Assembly: GCF_905171765.1 (NCBI RefSeq)
Contig: NC_053390.1
Location: 332,598,294-332,662,293 of the forward strand
Direction: 5' to 3'
DNA: 64,000 bases
From: Bufo bufo
Taxonomy: Eukaryota > Chordata > Amphibia > Anura > Bufonidae
In this document: in pieces, positions 47,205 to 57,485 of the stretch
Layout: every line of letters starts with the position of its first letter
How positions within the stretch are numbered: position 1 is the first letter of the stretch
The notes under the pieces: model-generated
Seen by the model: only the letters and a program-made list of their open reading frames with translations
What the model was told of the DNA's origin: nothing
Database searches by the model: none
Position numbers and translations under genes: made by a program

Positions 47205-47800
47205 CAGATAATTGAAGAAGTGTTACCACCACATAGGGGTGGCGACGGGATTCAGATGTTAATAAAACGTGAAGCCGTTTGGATCCACAGACTGCAGACT
47301 CTGGATCCAAAGGGCTTGAACCGTGAATATGAGCTTTATTGTTTTTTGTGATTTATTCATTTATTATATTTTAGTTCACAGTATTTTTGTTTTCTTTTTC
47401 ACAGAATGTGTGATGGACACTGAAATTTCCTTATGTATCTCCTCAGGTCTTTATGATTATATTTACTATATCACTAACAACTAATTATGTCTTGTGTTTT
47501 TATATTAGACGTTTATATTAGACATTTGCAACATTACCAATATCTATATTGATCTAATTCTTATGTACATTGTATCTTGTCTCGTCTATATTTGCTGTTA
47601 GCTGCATGTTACCTTTTGTATTGCCGCATGTAATTGTAGCCCGCATGGTTACATTGTTTGTTTATATGTTTCCTTGACAACCTGACATCACGGTTGGGGA
47701 CGTCAGATCCGGAGGGCTATTTTGCATTTATTTTTGTGAGTGCCGGTCACTTTCCTTCGTGTATTTCTCAGCATTGAGGATACCATTATTCTTACTGCAG
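47205..47800 (+). pseudogene. PLE 3' fragment, plus strand
   Basis: GIY-YIG C-terminus (VWIHRLQTLDPKGLNREYELYC, about 47270-47345) and 3' UTR with AACATTACCAATATC and GGTTACATTG. Same family as the minus copy at 44649-46086 and 25246-25600, in opposite orientation. 47100-47205 between the non-LTR fragment and this piece is unassigned. Confidence 0.8.
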
Positions 47801-47805
47801 GAGGT

Positions 47806-47986
47806 TAAAGACACGTCATGCCTACTTCCTTTCTAAATTGAAAGATTTCCAGCAGTGCCATCAGCTCAGAACTGACAGAAACCAGTGGGACCCAGGTATA
47901 CAGTTCAGAGAAATCTGGTCAGAAATGGTCTTCACAATTGCGGCCAATAAGCCATACCTTCAAAGTAAAAACAAGGCCAAGCAACT
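47806..47986 (+). pseudogene. Tc1-C element, N-terminal transposase part
   Basis: Reads like the linker and second-HTH part of a Tc1 transposase (ELTETSGTQVYSSE, PISHTFKVKTRPSN). The 5' inverted repeat and first HTH are missing on the left. It is cut at 47986 by hAT element H3; the element resumes at 54959. Confidence 0.7.
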
Positions 47987-48194
47987 CGAACCCGAACTCG
48001 AACCCCATTGAAGTCAATGGGGACCCGAACTTTTGGGCACTAAAAAGGCTGTAAAACAGCCCAGGAAAGAGCTAGAGGGCTGCAAAAGGCAGCAACATGT
48101 AGGTAAATCCCCTGCAAACAAATGTGGATAGGGAAATGAATTAAAATAAAAATTAAAAAAATAAAAATGAACCAATATCAATTGGACAGAGGTC

Positions 48195-50345
48195 CCATAG
48201 CAGAGAATCTGGCTTCACGTCAGCAGAGAATCAGTCTCTTCATGCCATAGCAAAGAATCTGGCTTCATGTCAGCAGAGAATCAGTCTCTTCATGCCATAG
48301 CAAAGAATCTGGCTTCATGTCAGCGCAGAATCAGTCTTCATGTCATAGCAGAGAATCAGGCTTCACGTCACCCACCACTGGAACAGGCCACTGTCACACA
48401 TTTAGGCCCCGGCACCCAGACAGAGGAGAGCGGTCCCGTAACAGAGAATCTGGCCTTATGTCAGCGCAGAATCTGTCTTCATGTCATAGCAGAGAATCAG
48501 GCAGCACGTCACCCACCACTGGAACAGGCCACTGTCACACATTTAGGCCCAGGCAGAGGAGAGAGGTCCCGTAACAGAGAATCTGGCCTTATGTCAGCGC
48601 AGTATCTGTCTTCATGTCATAGCAGAGAATCAGGCTTCACGTCACCCACCACTGGAACAGGCCACTGTCACACATTTAGGCCCCGGCACCCAGACAGAGG
48701 AGAGCGGTCCCGTAACAGAGAATCTGGCCTTATGTCAGCGCAGAATCTGTCTTCATGTCATAGCAGAGAATCAGGCATCACGTCACCCACCACTGGAACA
48801 GGCCACTGTCACACATTTAGGCCCAGGCAGCCAGGCAGAGGAGAGAGGTCCCGTAACAGAGAATCTGGCCTTATGTCAGCGCAGAATCTGTCTTCATGTC
48901 ATAGCAGAGAATCAGGCTTCACGTCACCCACCACTGGAACAGGCCACTGTCACACATTTAGGCCCCGGCACCCAGACAGAGGAGAGCGGTCCCGTAACAG
49001 AGAATCTGGCCTTATGTCAGCGTAGAATCTGTATTCATGTCATAGCAGAGAATCAGGCTTCACGTCACCCACCACTGGAACAGGCCACTGTCACACATTT
49101 AGGCCCAGGCACCCAGGCAGAGGAGAGAGGTCCCGTAACAGAGAATCTGGCCTTATGTCAGCACAGAATCTGTCTTCATGTCATAGCAGAGAATCAGGCT
49201 TCACGTCACCCACCACTGGAACAGGCCACTGTCACACATTTAGGCCCAGGCACCCAGGCAGAGGAGAGAGGTCCCGTAACAGAGAATCTGGCCTTATGTC
49301 AGCGCAGAATCTGTCTTCATGTCATAGCAGAGAATCAGGCTTCACGTCACCCACCACTGGAACAGGCCACTGTCACACATTTAGGCCCAGGCAGAGGAGA
49401 GAGGTCCCGTAACAGAGAATCTGGCCTTATGTCAGCGCAGAATCTGTCTTCATGTCATAGCAGAGAATCAGGCTTCACGTCACCCACCACTGGAACAGGC
49501 CACTGTCACACATTTAGGCCCAAGCAGAGGAGAGAGGTCCCGTAACAGAGATTCTGGCCTTATGTCAGCGCAGAATCTGTATTCATGTCATAGCAGAGAA
49601 TCAGGCTTCACGTCACCCACCACTGGAACAGGCCACTGTCACACATTTAGGCCCAGGCACCCAGGCAGAGGAGAGAGGTCCCGTAACAGAGATTCTGGCC
49701 TTATGTCAGCGCAGAATCTGTCTTCATGTCATAGCAGAGGATCAGGCTTCACGTCACCCACCACTGGAACAGGCCACTGTCACACATTTAGGCCCAGGCA
49801 CCCAGGCAGAGGAGAGAGGTCCCGTAACAGAGAATCTGGCTTATGTCAGCGCAGAATCTGTCTTCATGTCATAGCAGAGAATCAGGCTTCACGTCACCCA
49901 CCACTGGAACAGGCCACTGTCACACATTTAGGCCCAGGCACCCAGGCAGAGGAGAGAGGTCCCGTAACAGAGAATCTGGCCTTATGTCAGCGCAGAATCT
50001 GTCTTCATGTCATAGCAGAGAATCAGGCTTCACGTCACCCACCACTGGAACAGGCCACTGTCACACATTTAGGCCCAGGCAGAGGAGAGAGGTCCCGTAA
50101 CAGAGAATCTGGCCTTATGTCAGCGCAGAATCTGTCTTCATGTCATAGCAGAGAATCAGGCTTCACGTCACCCACCACTGGAACAGGCCACTGTCACACA
50201 TTTAGGCCCAGGCAGAGGAGAGAGGTCCCGTAACAGAGATTCTGGCCTTATGTCAGCGCAGAATCTGTCTTCATGTCATAGCAGAGAATCAGGCTTCACG
50301 TCACCCACCACTGGAACAGGCCACTGTCACACATTTAGGCCCAGA
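48195..50345. repeat. 134/142-bp tandem array in H3, about 15 units
   Basis: Units contain GGTCCCGTAACAGAGAATC, GTCAGCGCAGAATCTGTC, CACCACTGGAACAGGCC. Starts at 48435, 48569, 48711, 48851 and so on. Two length classes, 134 and 142 bp, differ by one 8-bp indel (CACCCAGG) and are interspersed. The long frame through it is a by-product of repetition. Confidence 0.95.
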
Positions 50346-50359
50346 CACCAAGTCAGTGG

Positions 50360-51220
50360 TGTAGTACAGTCGATATGAACCACATGAAGTTTCACCAAAT
50401 ATCCAGTCTGCAGGTTTGCAATAGGGTCATACCAATATACAGAAGCTGCAGCAATGATCACTTGTTAAATATAGTTCCATATATTCATAAGCTGTTAGCA
50501 GAGAGTCAGGACATGCTAAATAAACCTCTTCAAATGTGCTATTAGATAACTGAGGAAAGTTTTAACAGACAGAGTCTTTACAGTGGACTCTTCCAGAAAG
50601 CCCCCTGTGTATTCTGCTACTTGGTTTGGTCTCCTCAGTGCAGACATTTACTGTGAAGGAGGTAGGATCTCTGTCTAAGTTCTCTAAAGCTAAAGTTCAT
50701 TTATCTATTGTAAAAAGTTATAATATATACCCATAATAGTTCTGTAGAATGTAAAGAGGTGACTGTATGTTTTTTAGCAGCCTTTAAACCCTGCAGCACA
50801 TGCTAGGCTGAGTAGATGATGTACAGTTAGAGAGCCATGTGTTCTTCCTAAAATGGCTGCAAGACATGCTGTATTCCAGGTCACCCTGCTGCAATATCTT
50901 TGTAAATGATTTTCTCTTGTTCATTTTTCTGTATGCTTTGTTATATCCTGTAACATGTATGTGGGAATGTAATATAATGACTGCCTGTTATGATATAGGT
51001 GGGCTGGTGACCTGGCTGTATACCACATAGTGGCAGTGTTTCCCTGTTGTATTACAGGCTCCAGCCAAGTGCACTACACCTCAATAAAGCTTTAAACCAC
51101 AGAAGACCTGAGTGTCGTCCCTTAGAGTCCACTTAGAGTTTATGCCTGGAGGAGCTGGTGACCGAGTGAGTGTGAAAGCTGGAGGTGTCGCAGATGGTGC
51201 AAGGAAAAGAGGGTTACATT
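50360..51220 (+). mobile_element. Probable LTR of a retroelement
   Basis: Delimited on the right by TTACA directly before a primer-binding site. On the left a TG (TGTAGTACAG, 50360) after the end of the tandem array is the likeliest start, which is not certain. AATAAA at 51083-51088 is followed by a GT-rich U5-like stretch. Length about 860 bp. No second LTR is present in the window and no target duplication can be assigned. Confidence 0.6.
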
Positions 51221-51238
51221 TGGTGCCGTGACTCGGAT
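51221..51238 (+). promoter_or_regulatory. tRNA-His primer-binding site
   Basis: TGGTGCCGTGACTCGGAT is the exact complement of the last 18 nt (with CCA) of vertebrate tRNA-His. It lies 1-2 nt after the LTR-like ...TTACA, the canonical position for priming minus-strand DNA synthesis. The perfect match implies a fairly young or constrained sequence. Confidence 0.85.
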
Positions 51239-51376
51239 GTCATCATTCTGCTCAAAGTGACCAGTGAAGATACCTAAAGTCACCAGTGTGCGAGTTCTGA
51301 GGTGATTGTGCCACGGCGGAGCTGCTAGGCGGCAGATTGACCTTATTAGCGGTTTATATCCTCTCAGGAATAGAAG

Positions 51377-51660
51377 ATGAGTGGACGAGCCAGAGCCCGC
51401 GGAAGAGCACGTGCCAGGGGGCAGCCCAGCCAAGGACAGCCTGGACAGGAGCAAGAGGCTCAAGAACCTAGAAGCATTGAAAGACCCCAGCAGCCACCAG
51501 CCGAGCCTTTGCTTGTGGGAAGAGGGCGCCAGTAGTGGAGAGACCTCCGACTGATGTTCTGCAGCTTTCAGCTGGATTTCAGGACATATCCCTCGGAGAA
51601 CGGGGTGGCCGCAGGCGTGACTTCCATGACCTTGGAGTGAACACCCGGCAGACCATTGAA
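51377..51660 (+). pseudogene. PIWIL1-like N-terminal coding segment, frameshifted, fused to LTR leader
   Basis: ATG at 51377 opens MSGRARARGRARARG, an RG/RA-repeat as at the start of vertebrate PIWIL1, where it is arginine-methylated and bound by Tudor proteins. It runs through a proline-rich part with [13 protein letters not shown] to a TAG at 51533. One base out of phase (from 51535) the homology continues: [29 protein letters not shown], ending at TAG 51661 where the 295-bp array begins. Human PIWIL1 has ISAGFQELSLAERGG and [15 protein letters not shown] here. About 94 codons are contiguous without an intron, which suggests origin from an RNA. PAZ, MID and PIWI domains are absent. The leader (51239-51376) follows the PBS; CCTCTCAG before GAATAGAAG could be a former splice acceptor. 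Not a functional gene as it stands. Confidence 0.85.
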
Positions 51661-54045
51661 TAGAAATGTGAGACCTGTTTTTTTTTTGCACTGTGTGACA
51701 GGTTAAGGTTTAATCACAGAATCAGACTTCTATCTGCACGGTAGCGTGTGTCTTAGGTTTTTCTGAATGACACTATCAATAACTTCAATGTAAGATTTTC
51801 TTTTTGGGATAGATTTCAAGTAGGCCTGAAATACCACAAACTAGTTATTTTCAGAATGGCAAATTTGGGAATGCTTTTTCAACCCAGAACAAAAAGTCTG
51901 CTTTGACGGTCACTACAAATAACTTGACCAGCTAAAACTGTGCAGATTTGGTTGAATAGAGATGTGAGACCTGTTTTTTTTTGCGCTGTGTGACAGTTAT
52001 AGGTTTAATCACAGAATGACACTTCTATCAGCACGCTAGCGTGTGTCTTAGGTTTTTCTGAATGACACTATCAATAACTTCAATGTAAGATTTTCTTTTT
52101 GGGATAGATTTCAAGTAGGCCTGAAATACCACAAACTAGTTATTTTCAGAATGGCAAATTTGGGAATGCTTTTTCAACCCAGAACAAAAAGTCTGCTTTG
52201 ACGGTCACTACAAATAATTTGACCAGCTAAAACTGTGCAGATTTGGTTGAATAGAGATGTGAGACCTGTTTTTTTTTGCGCTGTGTGACAGTTATAGGTT
52301 TAATCACAGAATGACACTTCTATCAGCATGCTAGCGTGTGTCTTAGGTTTTTCTGAATGACACTATCAATAACTTCAATGTAAGATTTTCTTTTTGGGAT
52401 AGATTTCAAGTAGGCCTGAAATACCACAAACTAGTTATTTTCAGAATGGCAAATTTGGGAATGCTTTTTCAACCCAGAACAAAAAGTCTGCTTTGACGGT
52501 CACTACAAATAACTTGACCAGCTAAAACTGTGCAGATTTGGTTGAATAGAGATGTGAGACCTGTTTTTTTTTGCGCTGTGTGACAGTTATAGGTTTAATC
52601 ACAGAATGACACTTCTATCAGTACGCTAGCGTGTGTCTTAGGTTTTTCTGAATGACACTATCAATAACTTCAATGTAAGATTTTCTTTTTGGGATAGATT
52701 TCAAGTAGGCCTGAAATACCACAAACTAGTTATTTTCAGAATGGCAAATTTGGGAATGCTTTTTCAACCCAGAACAAAAAGTTTGCTTTGACGGTCACTA
52801 CAAATAACTTGACCAGCTAAAACTGTGCAGATTTGATTGAATAGAGATGTGAGACCTGTTTTTTTTGCGCTGTGTGACAGTTATAGGTTTAATCACAGAA
52901 TGACACTTCTATCAGCACGCTAGCGTGTGTCTTAGGTTTTTCTGATGACACTATCAATAACTTCAATGTAAGATTTTCTTTTTGGGATAGATTTCAAGTA
53001 GGCCTGAAATACCACAAACTAGTTATTTTCAGAATGGCAAATTTGGGAATGCTTTTTCAACCCAGAACAAAAAGTCTGCTTTGACGGTCACTACAAATAA
53101 CTTGACCAGCTAAAACTGTGCAGATTTGGTTGAATAGAGATGTGAGACCTGTTTTTTTTTGCGCTGTGTGACAGTTATAGGTTTAATCACAGAATGACAC
53201 TTCTATCAGTACGCTAGCGTGTGTCTTAGGTTTTTCTGAATGACACTATCAATAACTTCAATGTAAGATTTTATTTTTGGGATAGATTTCAAGTAGGCCT
53301 GAAATACCACAAACTAGTTATTTTCAGAATGGCAAATTTGGGAATGCTTTTTCAACCCAGAACAAAAAGTCTGCTTTGACGGTCACTACAAATAACTTGA
53401 CCAGCTAAAACTGTGCAGATTTGGTTGAATAGAGATGTGAGACCTGTTTTTTTTTGCGCTGTGTGACAGTTATAGGTTTAATCACAGAATGACACTTCTA
53501 TCAGCACGCTAGCGTGTGTCTTAGGTTTTTCTGATGACACTATCAATAACTTCAATGTAAGATTTTCTTTTTGGGATAGATTTCAAGTAGGCCTGAAATA
53601 CCACAAACTAGTTATTTTCAGAATGGCAAATTTGGGAATGCTTTTTCAACCCAGAACAAAAAGTCTGCTTTGACGGTCACTACAAATAACTTGACCAGCT
53701 AAAACTGTGCAGATTTGGTTGAATAGAGATGTGAGACCTGTTTTTTTTTGCGCTGTGTGACAGTTATAGGTTTAATCACAGAATGACACTTCTATCAGCA
53801 CGCTAGCGTGTGTCTTAGGTTTTTCTGATGACACTATCAATAACTTCAATGTAAGATTTTCTTTTTGGGATAGATTTCAAGTAGGCCTGAAATACCACAA
53901 ACTAGTTATTTTTAGAATGGCAAATTTGGGAATGCTTTTTCAACCCAGAACAAAAAGTCTGCTTTGACGGTCACTACAAATAACTTGACCAGCTAAAACT
54001 GTGCAATTTTGGTTGAATAGAAATGTCAGGTCTATTTTTTAGGCG
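51655..54045. repeat. 295-bp tandem array in H3, 8 units, very homogeneous
   Basis: Unit starts (GTTGAATAGAGATGTGAGACC) at 51655, 51951, 52246, 52541, 52836, 53129, 53424, 53718 and 54012; spacing 293-296. Units differ by only a few bases, so amplification or homogenisation is recent. Inner palindrome GCACGCTAGCGTGTG in each unit. Confidence 0.97.
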
Positions 54046-54440
54046 CTGGGTGACATGCTCAACTTGCCCCTGATGTAATATATGGCCAAAAAATAACCAC
54101 ACTGTTGATGGTTAAATGCACTTGCGTGACACAGGCTCAGCCTGCAGCTGATGTAGTATATGGCCAAAAAATAATCAGACTGTTGATGGTTAAATGCACT
54201 TGGGTGAAACAGGCTCAGCCTGCAGCTGATGTAGTATATGGCCAAAAAATAATCAGACTGTTGATGGTTAAATGCACTTGGGTGAAACAGGCTCAGCCTG
54301 CAGCTGATGTAGTATATGGCCAAAAAATAACCAGACTGTTGATGGTTAAATGCACTTCGTGACACAGGCTCAGCCTGCAGCTGATGTAGGATATAGCACA
54401 AAATAACCACACTATCGATGGTTAAATACACTTGGTGATA
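54046..54440. repeat. 78-bp tandem array in H3, 5 units
   Basis: TATGGCCAAAAAATAA, CTGTTGATGGTTAAATGCAC and AGGCTCAGCCTGCAGCTGATG recur at 78-bp spacing (54083, 54161, 54239, 54317). 78 is a multiple of 3, hence a long periodic minus-strand frame that I do not regard as a gene. Confidence 0.95.
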
Positions 54441-54958
54441 GCTCGTGCTGGCGCACAACAAGTCACGAAATGGCCGCCGATCACCCCAGAAAAAAAGTGA
54501 TCTAAAAACGCTCTGGGCAGCCTCAAAAAAGTGAGCAAGTCAATAATAGCACTTCAATGATCCACAGCTGCAGATCGATCACAGAATGAAGTCTTTTGGA
54601 GGAGTTAATCTGCCTAATCTCGCCCTAACGTCGCAGCTGCAACCTCTCCCTATGCTTGAATCAGCAGAGTGACGTGCAGCGCTACGTGACCCAAGCTTAT
54701 ATAGAGGCTGGGTCACATGCTGCACTGGCCAATCACAGCCATGCCAATAGTAGGCAAGGCTGTGATGGCCTCTTGGGGCAAGTAGTATGACGCTTGTTGA
54801 TTGGCTGCTTTGCAGCCTTTCAAAAAGCGCCAAGAAAGCGCCGAACACCGAACCCGAACCCGGACTTTTACGAAAATGTTCGGGTTCGGGTTCGTGTCAC
54901 GGACACCCCAAAATTCGGTACGAACCCGAACTATACAGTTCGGGTTCGCTCTTCCCTA
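54441..54958 (-). mobile_element. H3 5' terminal and leader region
   Basis: Equivalent of the H2 terminus at 35433-35700: the GCGCTTTCTTGGCGCTTTTTG block, the TATATAAG plus 22-bp near-palindrome (54669-54703) and CCAATCACAGCCATGCC. Confirms that H3 is oriented on the minus strand. Confidence 0.85.
54665..54705 (-). promoter_or_regulatory. Putative H3 promoter
   Basis: Minus strand TATATAAG (54703-54696), 5 bp, then the same 22-bp near-palindrome (54690-54669) as in H2. Confidence 0.6.
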
Positions 54959-55371
54959 CTGATGAGTAAAAATGTGAACTTGAACTATTTGACTGCAATA
55001 GTGTTTGCAGACAATAGTGAAGCATAGTGGAGGTTCCTTGCAAGTTTTGGGCTGCATTTCAGCAAATGGAGTTGAAGATTTGGTTTGGATTAAGGTGTCC
55101 TCAATGCTTAGAAATACAAGCAGATACTTATCCATCATGCAATACCATCAGCCTATGTAATTTAGAACTATCTTCAGCATAAAGAGGAACACGGAGTCCT
55201 GTAAATGATGACATGCCCCCACAGAGCCATCACCTCAACATTATCAAGTCTGTCTGGGATTACATGAAGAGACAGAACGACTTGAGCAAGCATACATCCA
55301 CAGAATATATGTGGCTAGTTCTCCAAGGTGTTTCTTCAGAGCTTGCATTCAAGAGTACCTAGGAGAATTGA
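54959..55371 (+). pseudogene. Tc1-C element, catalytic-domain remnant
   Basis: Starts CTGATGAGTAAAAATG (degraded WTDESKFE, first Asp region). KHSGGSLQVLGCISANGVEDL follows near 55022, then a deletion, then MPPQSHHLNIIKSVWDYMKR (near 55214), in which the catalytic Glu of NIIESVW is Lys. It ends GAGAATTGATGCTATTTT at 55380, where the LINE is inserted; the 3' end resumes at 63197. Confidence 0.85.
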
Positions 55372-55813
55372 TGCTATTTTTTTATTTTACTTTTTAATAA
55401 AATTTCAGTGCTGGGTCCGAGTACATTCATACATGATCTGCCAACACAGCAGAAATGTCACATTATATCTCACACTGAACAGAAAATAAAATACAGAGCT
55501 ATCCAAAGTATTTAACAGACTCTCCGTTCAGTACTTCAATTAACTCGGATCTCCCGCTATCTATCCATCTTGTCATACACCCCCCCTCCCACCCCCTTGG
55601 TGATCATCTCAGTAAAAGTCGCCAAAGGTCGTCCCGATCTCTCCCCCCCCCCCCCCTTCCCCCGGGCAGCGGCAGCACTCATTCAGTGCCTACCGCATAT
55701 TCCTCATACCTCTCAATCCTTGCCAATAGATTCTTCCATTCCGTAATATTAGGTGCTCTTTTTGATCCCCACTCTCTTGCGATAATAACTTTTGACGCCA
55801 TGAGACCTCTTAT

Positions 55814-57185
55814 TCAAATCCTTTTTTTCTTTTGTCCCCTAATTAATAATGGAAAACAACCAAGGATGGCCACTTCCAATTTATATGGAAGAGATATTAA
55901 GGACTCTGCACTTAGGAAGCCATAGACCTCTCGCCAGTACAATTGCATATCTGGACAGGTCCATATAATATGGATGTAGTCAGCAAACTCTTCTCTGCAT
56001 TTCCAACATCTTGATTCTCGTTCTTTATCAATCTTACTTATCAGTATTGGGGTCAAATAAATTCGGTGGATAATGTTAAAATAAATAATCCTAAAGTTGC
56101 TAGAAATCATTGTCTTTTTTATATTTTTATATATATTGCCCCATTCTATTGTGTTTGATCCTATATCTTTTGCCCATTTTTCCTCACTATTAAATTTTAA
56201 TATTTTCCCCAATCCCTTCCTTATTATCCTGTACACTTGAGAAGTAGTCAGTCACCCTTGTTGTTATGTGTTGATAACAAAAGTCTATAAATTCGAGTTT
56301 TGTAGTGATAAAATACTCCCTATTTTGTGTTGCTTCAAATGCATGTTTTAATTGATAATATCGATATTGACTCATCAAATCTATATTTATTCCAGGGCAT
56401 AATTCTGTTAGTACTCTTATTATCCCATCCTTCACTAACTGTGATACATAAATAAGACCGTGATTTTCCCAATATTTATAGTCCCTGACTGATTGAAATT
56501 CTACAATATTGCTATTACACCACAAAGGTGAAAAATACAAAGTGTTCGAGATTCCCAATATTCTTTTTATCTTTCCCCAAGACAAGTCCACCATTCGACA
56601 TATTGGGCATTTTTTACTCCCCCCCCCCCCCCGTATAAATATCGCCAAATATCTGTCAATGCCATTTCCCAGGAGACCCCTCTTAGCAGTGTTGATATTT
56701 CCTTATCTACTTTATAAACATGGTCCTTAGAGTACCTATCTGCCTCCAAGTCCATGACATCAATTAAAGTCACCAGTTTCCAAAACCGGACACCGTGCTC
56801 TAGAGCCAATAAAGTCTGCCAGGTTTGACATGACTGACATCGAGAAGGGAGGAGAAACATACACAAATGCCAATATACAAACAATACCATTTAAATAACA
56901 GTGCAGGAAAACAAATCTACCTTCTTTATCAATTCTATGGGCTATTGGGATATAATCCACACTTCTATGCACGTAAACACTAACACCCCGGGAATACGAC
57001 GAACAACAAGCGTGGTAGTCATATTTGGCCCATTTCCTTTTTACTTTATTAATGTTCTCATCTATAAGATGTGTTTCTATAAGGCATACTATTGCAGGAA
57101 GATGTCCCGCAACTACATAAAATATGACCACCCGCTTGGCTCTCTCGGCCATTCCACGTATATTCCAAGTTAGTATTCTATTCAT
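55814..57185 (-). pseudogene. LINE ORF2: endonuclease and C-terminus, RT deleted
   Basis: Starts at 57185 with the APE-type endonuclease: LTWNIRG (Asn), CLIETHL (Glu), FVYVSPP and ETGDFN (Asp, Asn), ending near 56760. A short stretch LIDVMDLEADRYSKD follows, then a post-RT region (SNTLYFSPLWCNSNIVEF, YRYYQLKHAFEATQ) from 56650 and the C-terminal CCHC-like knuckle CWKCREEFADYIHIIWTCP near 56000-55940. The reverse transcriptase fingers and palm, including the YxDD box, are absent, so an internal deletion of probably 1.5-2 kb has occurred. Frameshifts near 56760, 56560 and 56230. L1 ORF2p nicks target DNA and primes reverse transcription; this copy cannot. Confidence 0.9.
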
Positions 57186-57485
57186 GTACTTTCGTGTATT
57201 CTTGCACAGCCCCTAGGACCCACCACAGAGGCGGGCCGAGGAGGGGGGAGAGAGAGAGCACCCCACAGCGACCACCAAGACCCCATCCACCCACCCAATC
57301 CATCCCACCACCCAATTCCCCCCCCCCCCCATTCTGGCCGGACCAACCAAACAGTTCCCCAACCTATTAACCTTCATCCCTCCAACCCACCCCCCCACCC
57401 GGCCCCCTTTATATTCACTCCACCAATATCATATTTACTCATTCAGGAACCTATCCCCAAATCATCCAACTATTCTTGAACCTCT

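Larger units (their letters stand above)
47987..54958 (-). mobile_element. H3 hAT element, 7 kb, non-autonomous
   Basis: The right end, read in reverse, is TAGGGAAGAGCGAACCCG at 54958. The left part (CCCATTGAAGTCAATGGGGACCCGAAC...GAGGGCTGCAAA) matches the 3' region of H2 at 25930-26060, but the last bases with the TIR are missing, together with about 80 bp of Tc1-C target. It carries no transposase. Instead it contains three tandem arrays and an LTR-PIWI segment. Right flank CTGATGAG (54959-54966) would be the target duplication; the left partner is deleted. Confidence 0.85.

Noticed and set aside
48195..50345. Regular direct repeats resembling a CRISPR array, and long frames through them
   Set aside because: Units are 134/142 bp without spacers, in vertebrate DNA inside a hAT element. 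Unit lengths are not multiples of 3, so the frames are accidental.
51377..51660. A genuine gag gene start of the LTR element
   Set aside because: The stretch [14 protein letters not shown] and [14 protein letters not shown] is Piwi-specific; no gag motif is seen.
51140..51691. 183-codon minus-strand frame
   Set aside because: It lies antisense to the LTR leader and the Piwi segment, whose sense-strand match is specific.
54039..54461. 140-codon minus-strand frame with 26-residue repeats
   Set aside because: Follows from a 78-bp repeat unit divisible by 3; no start context or family similarity.
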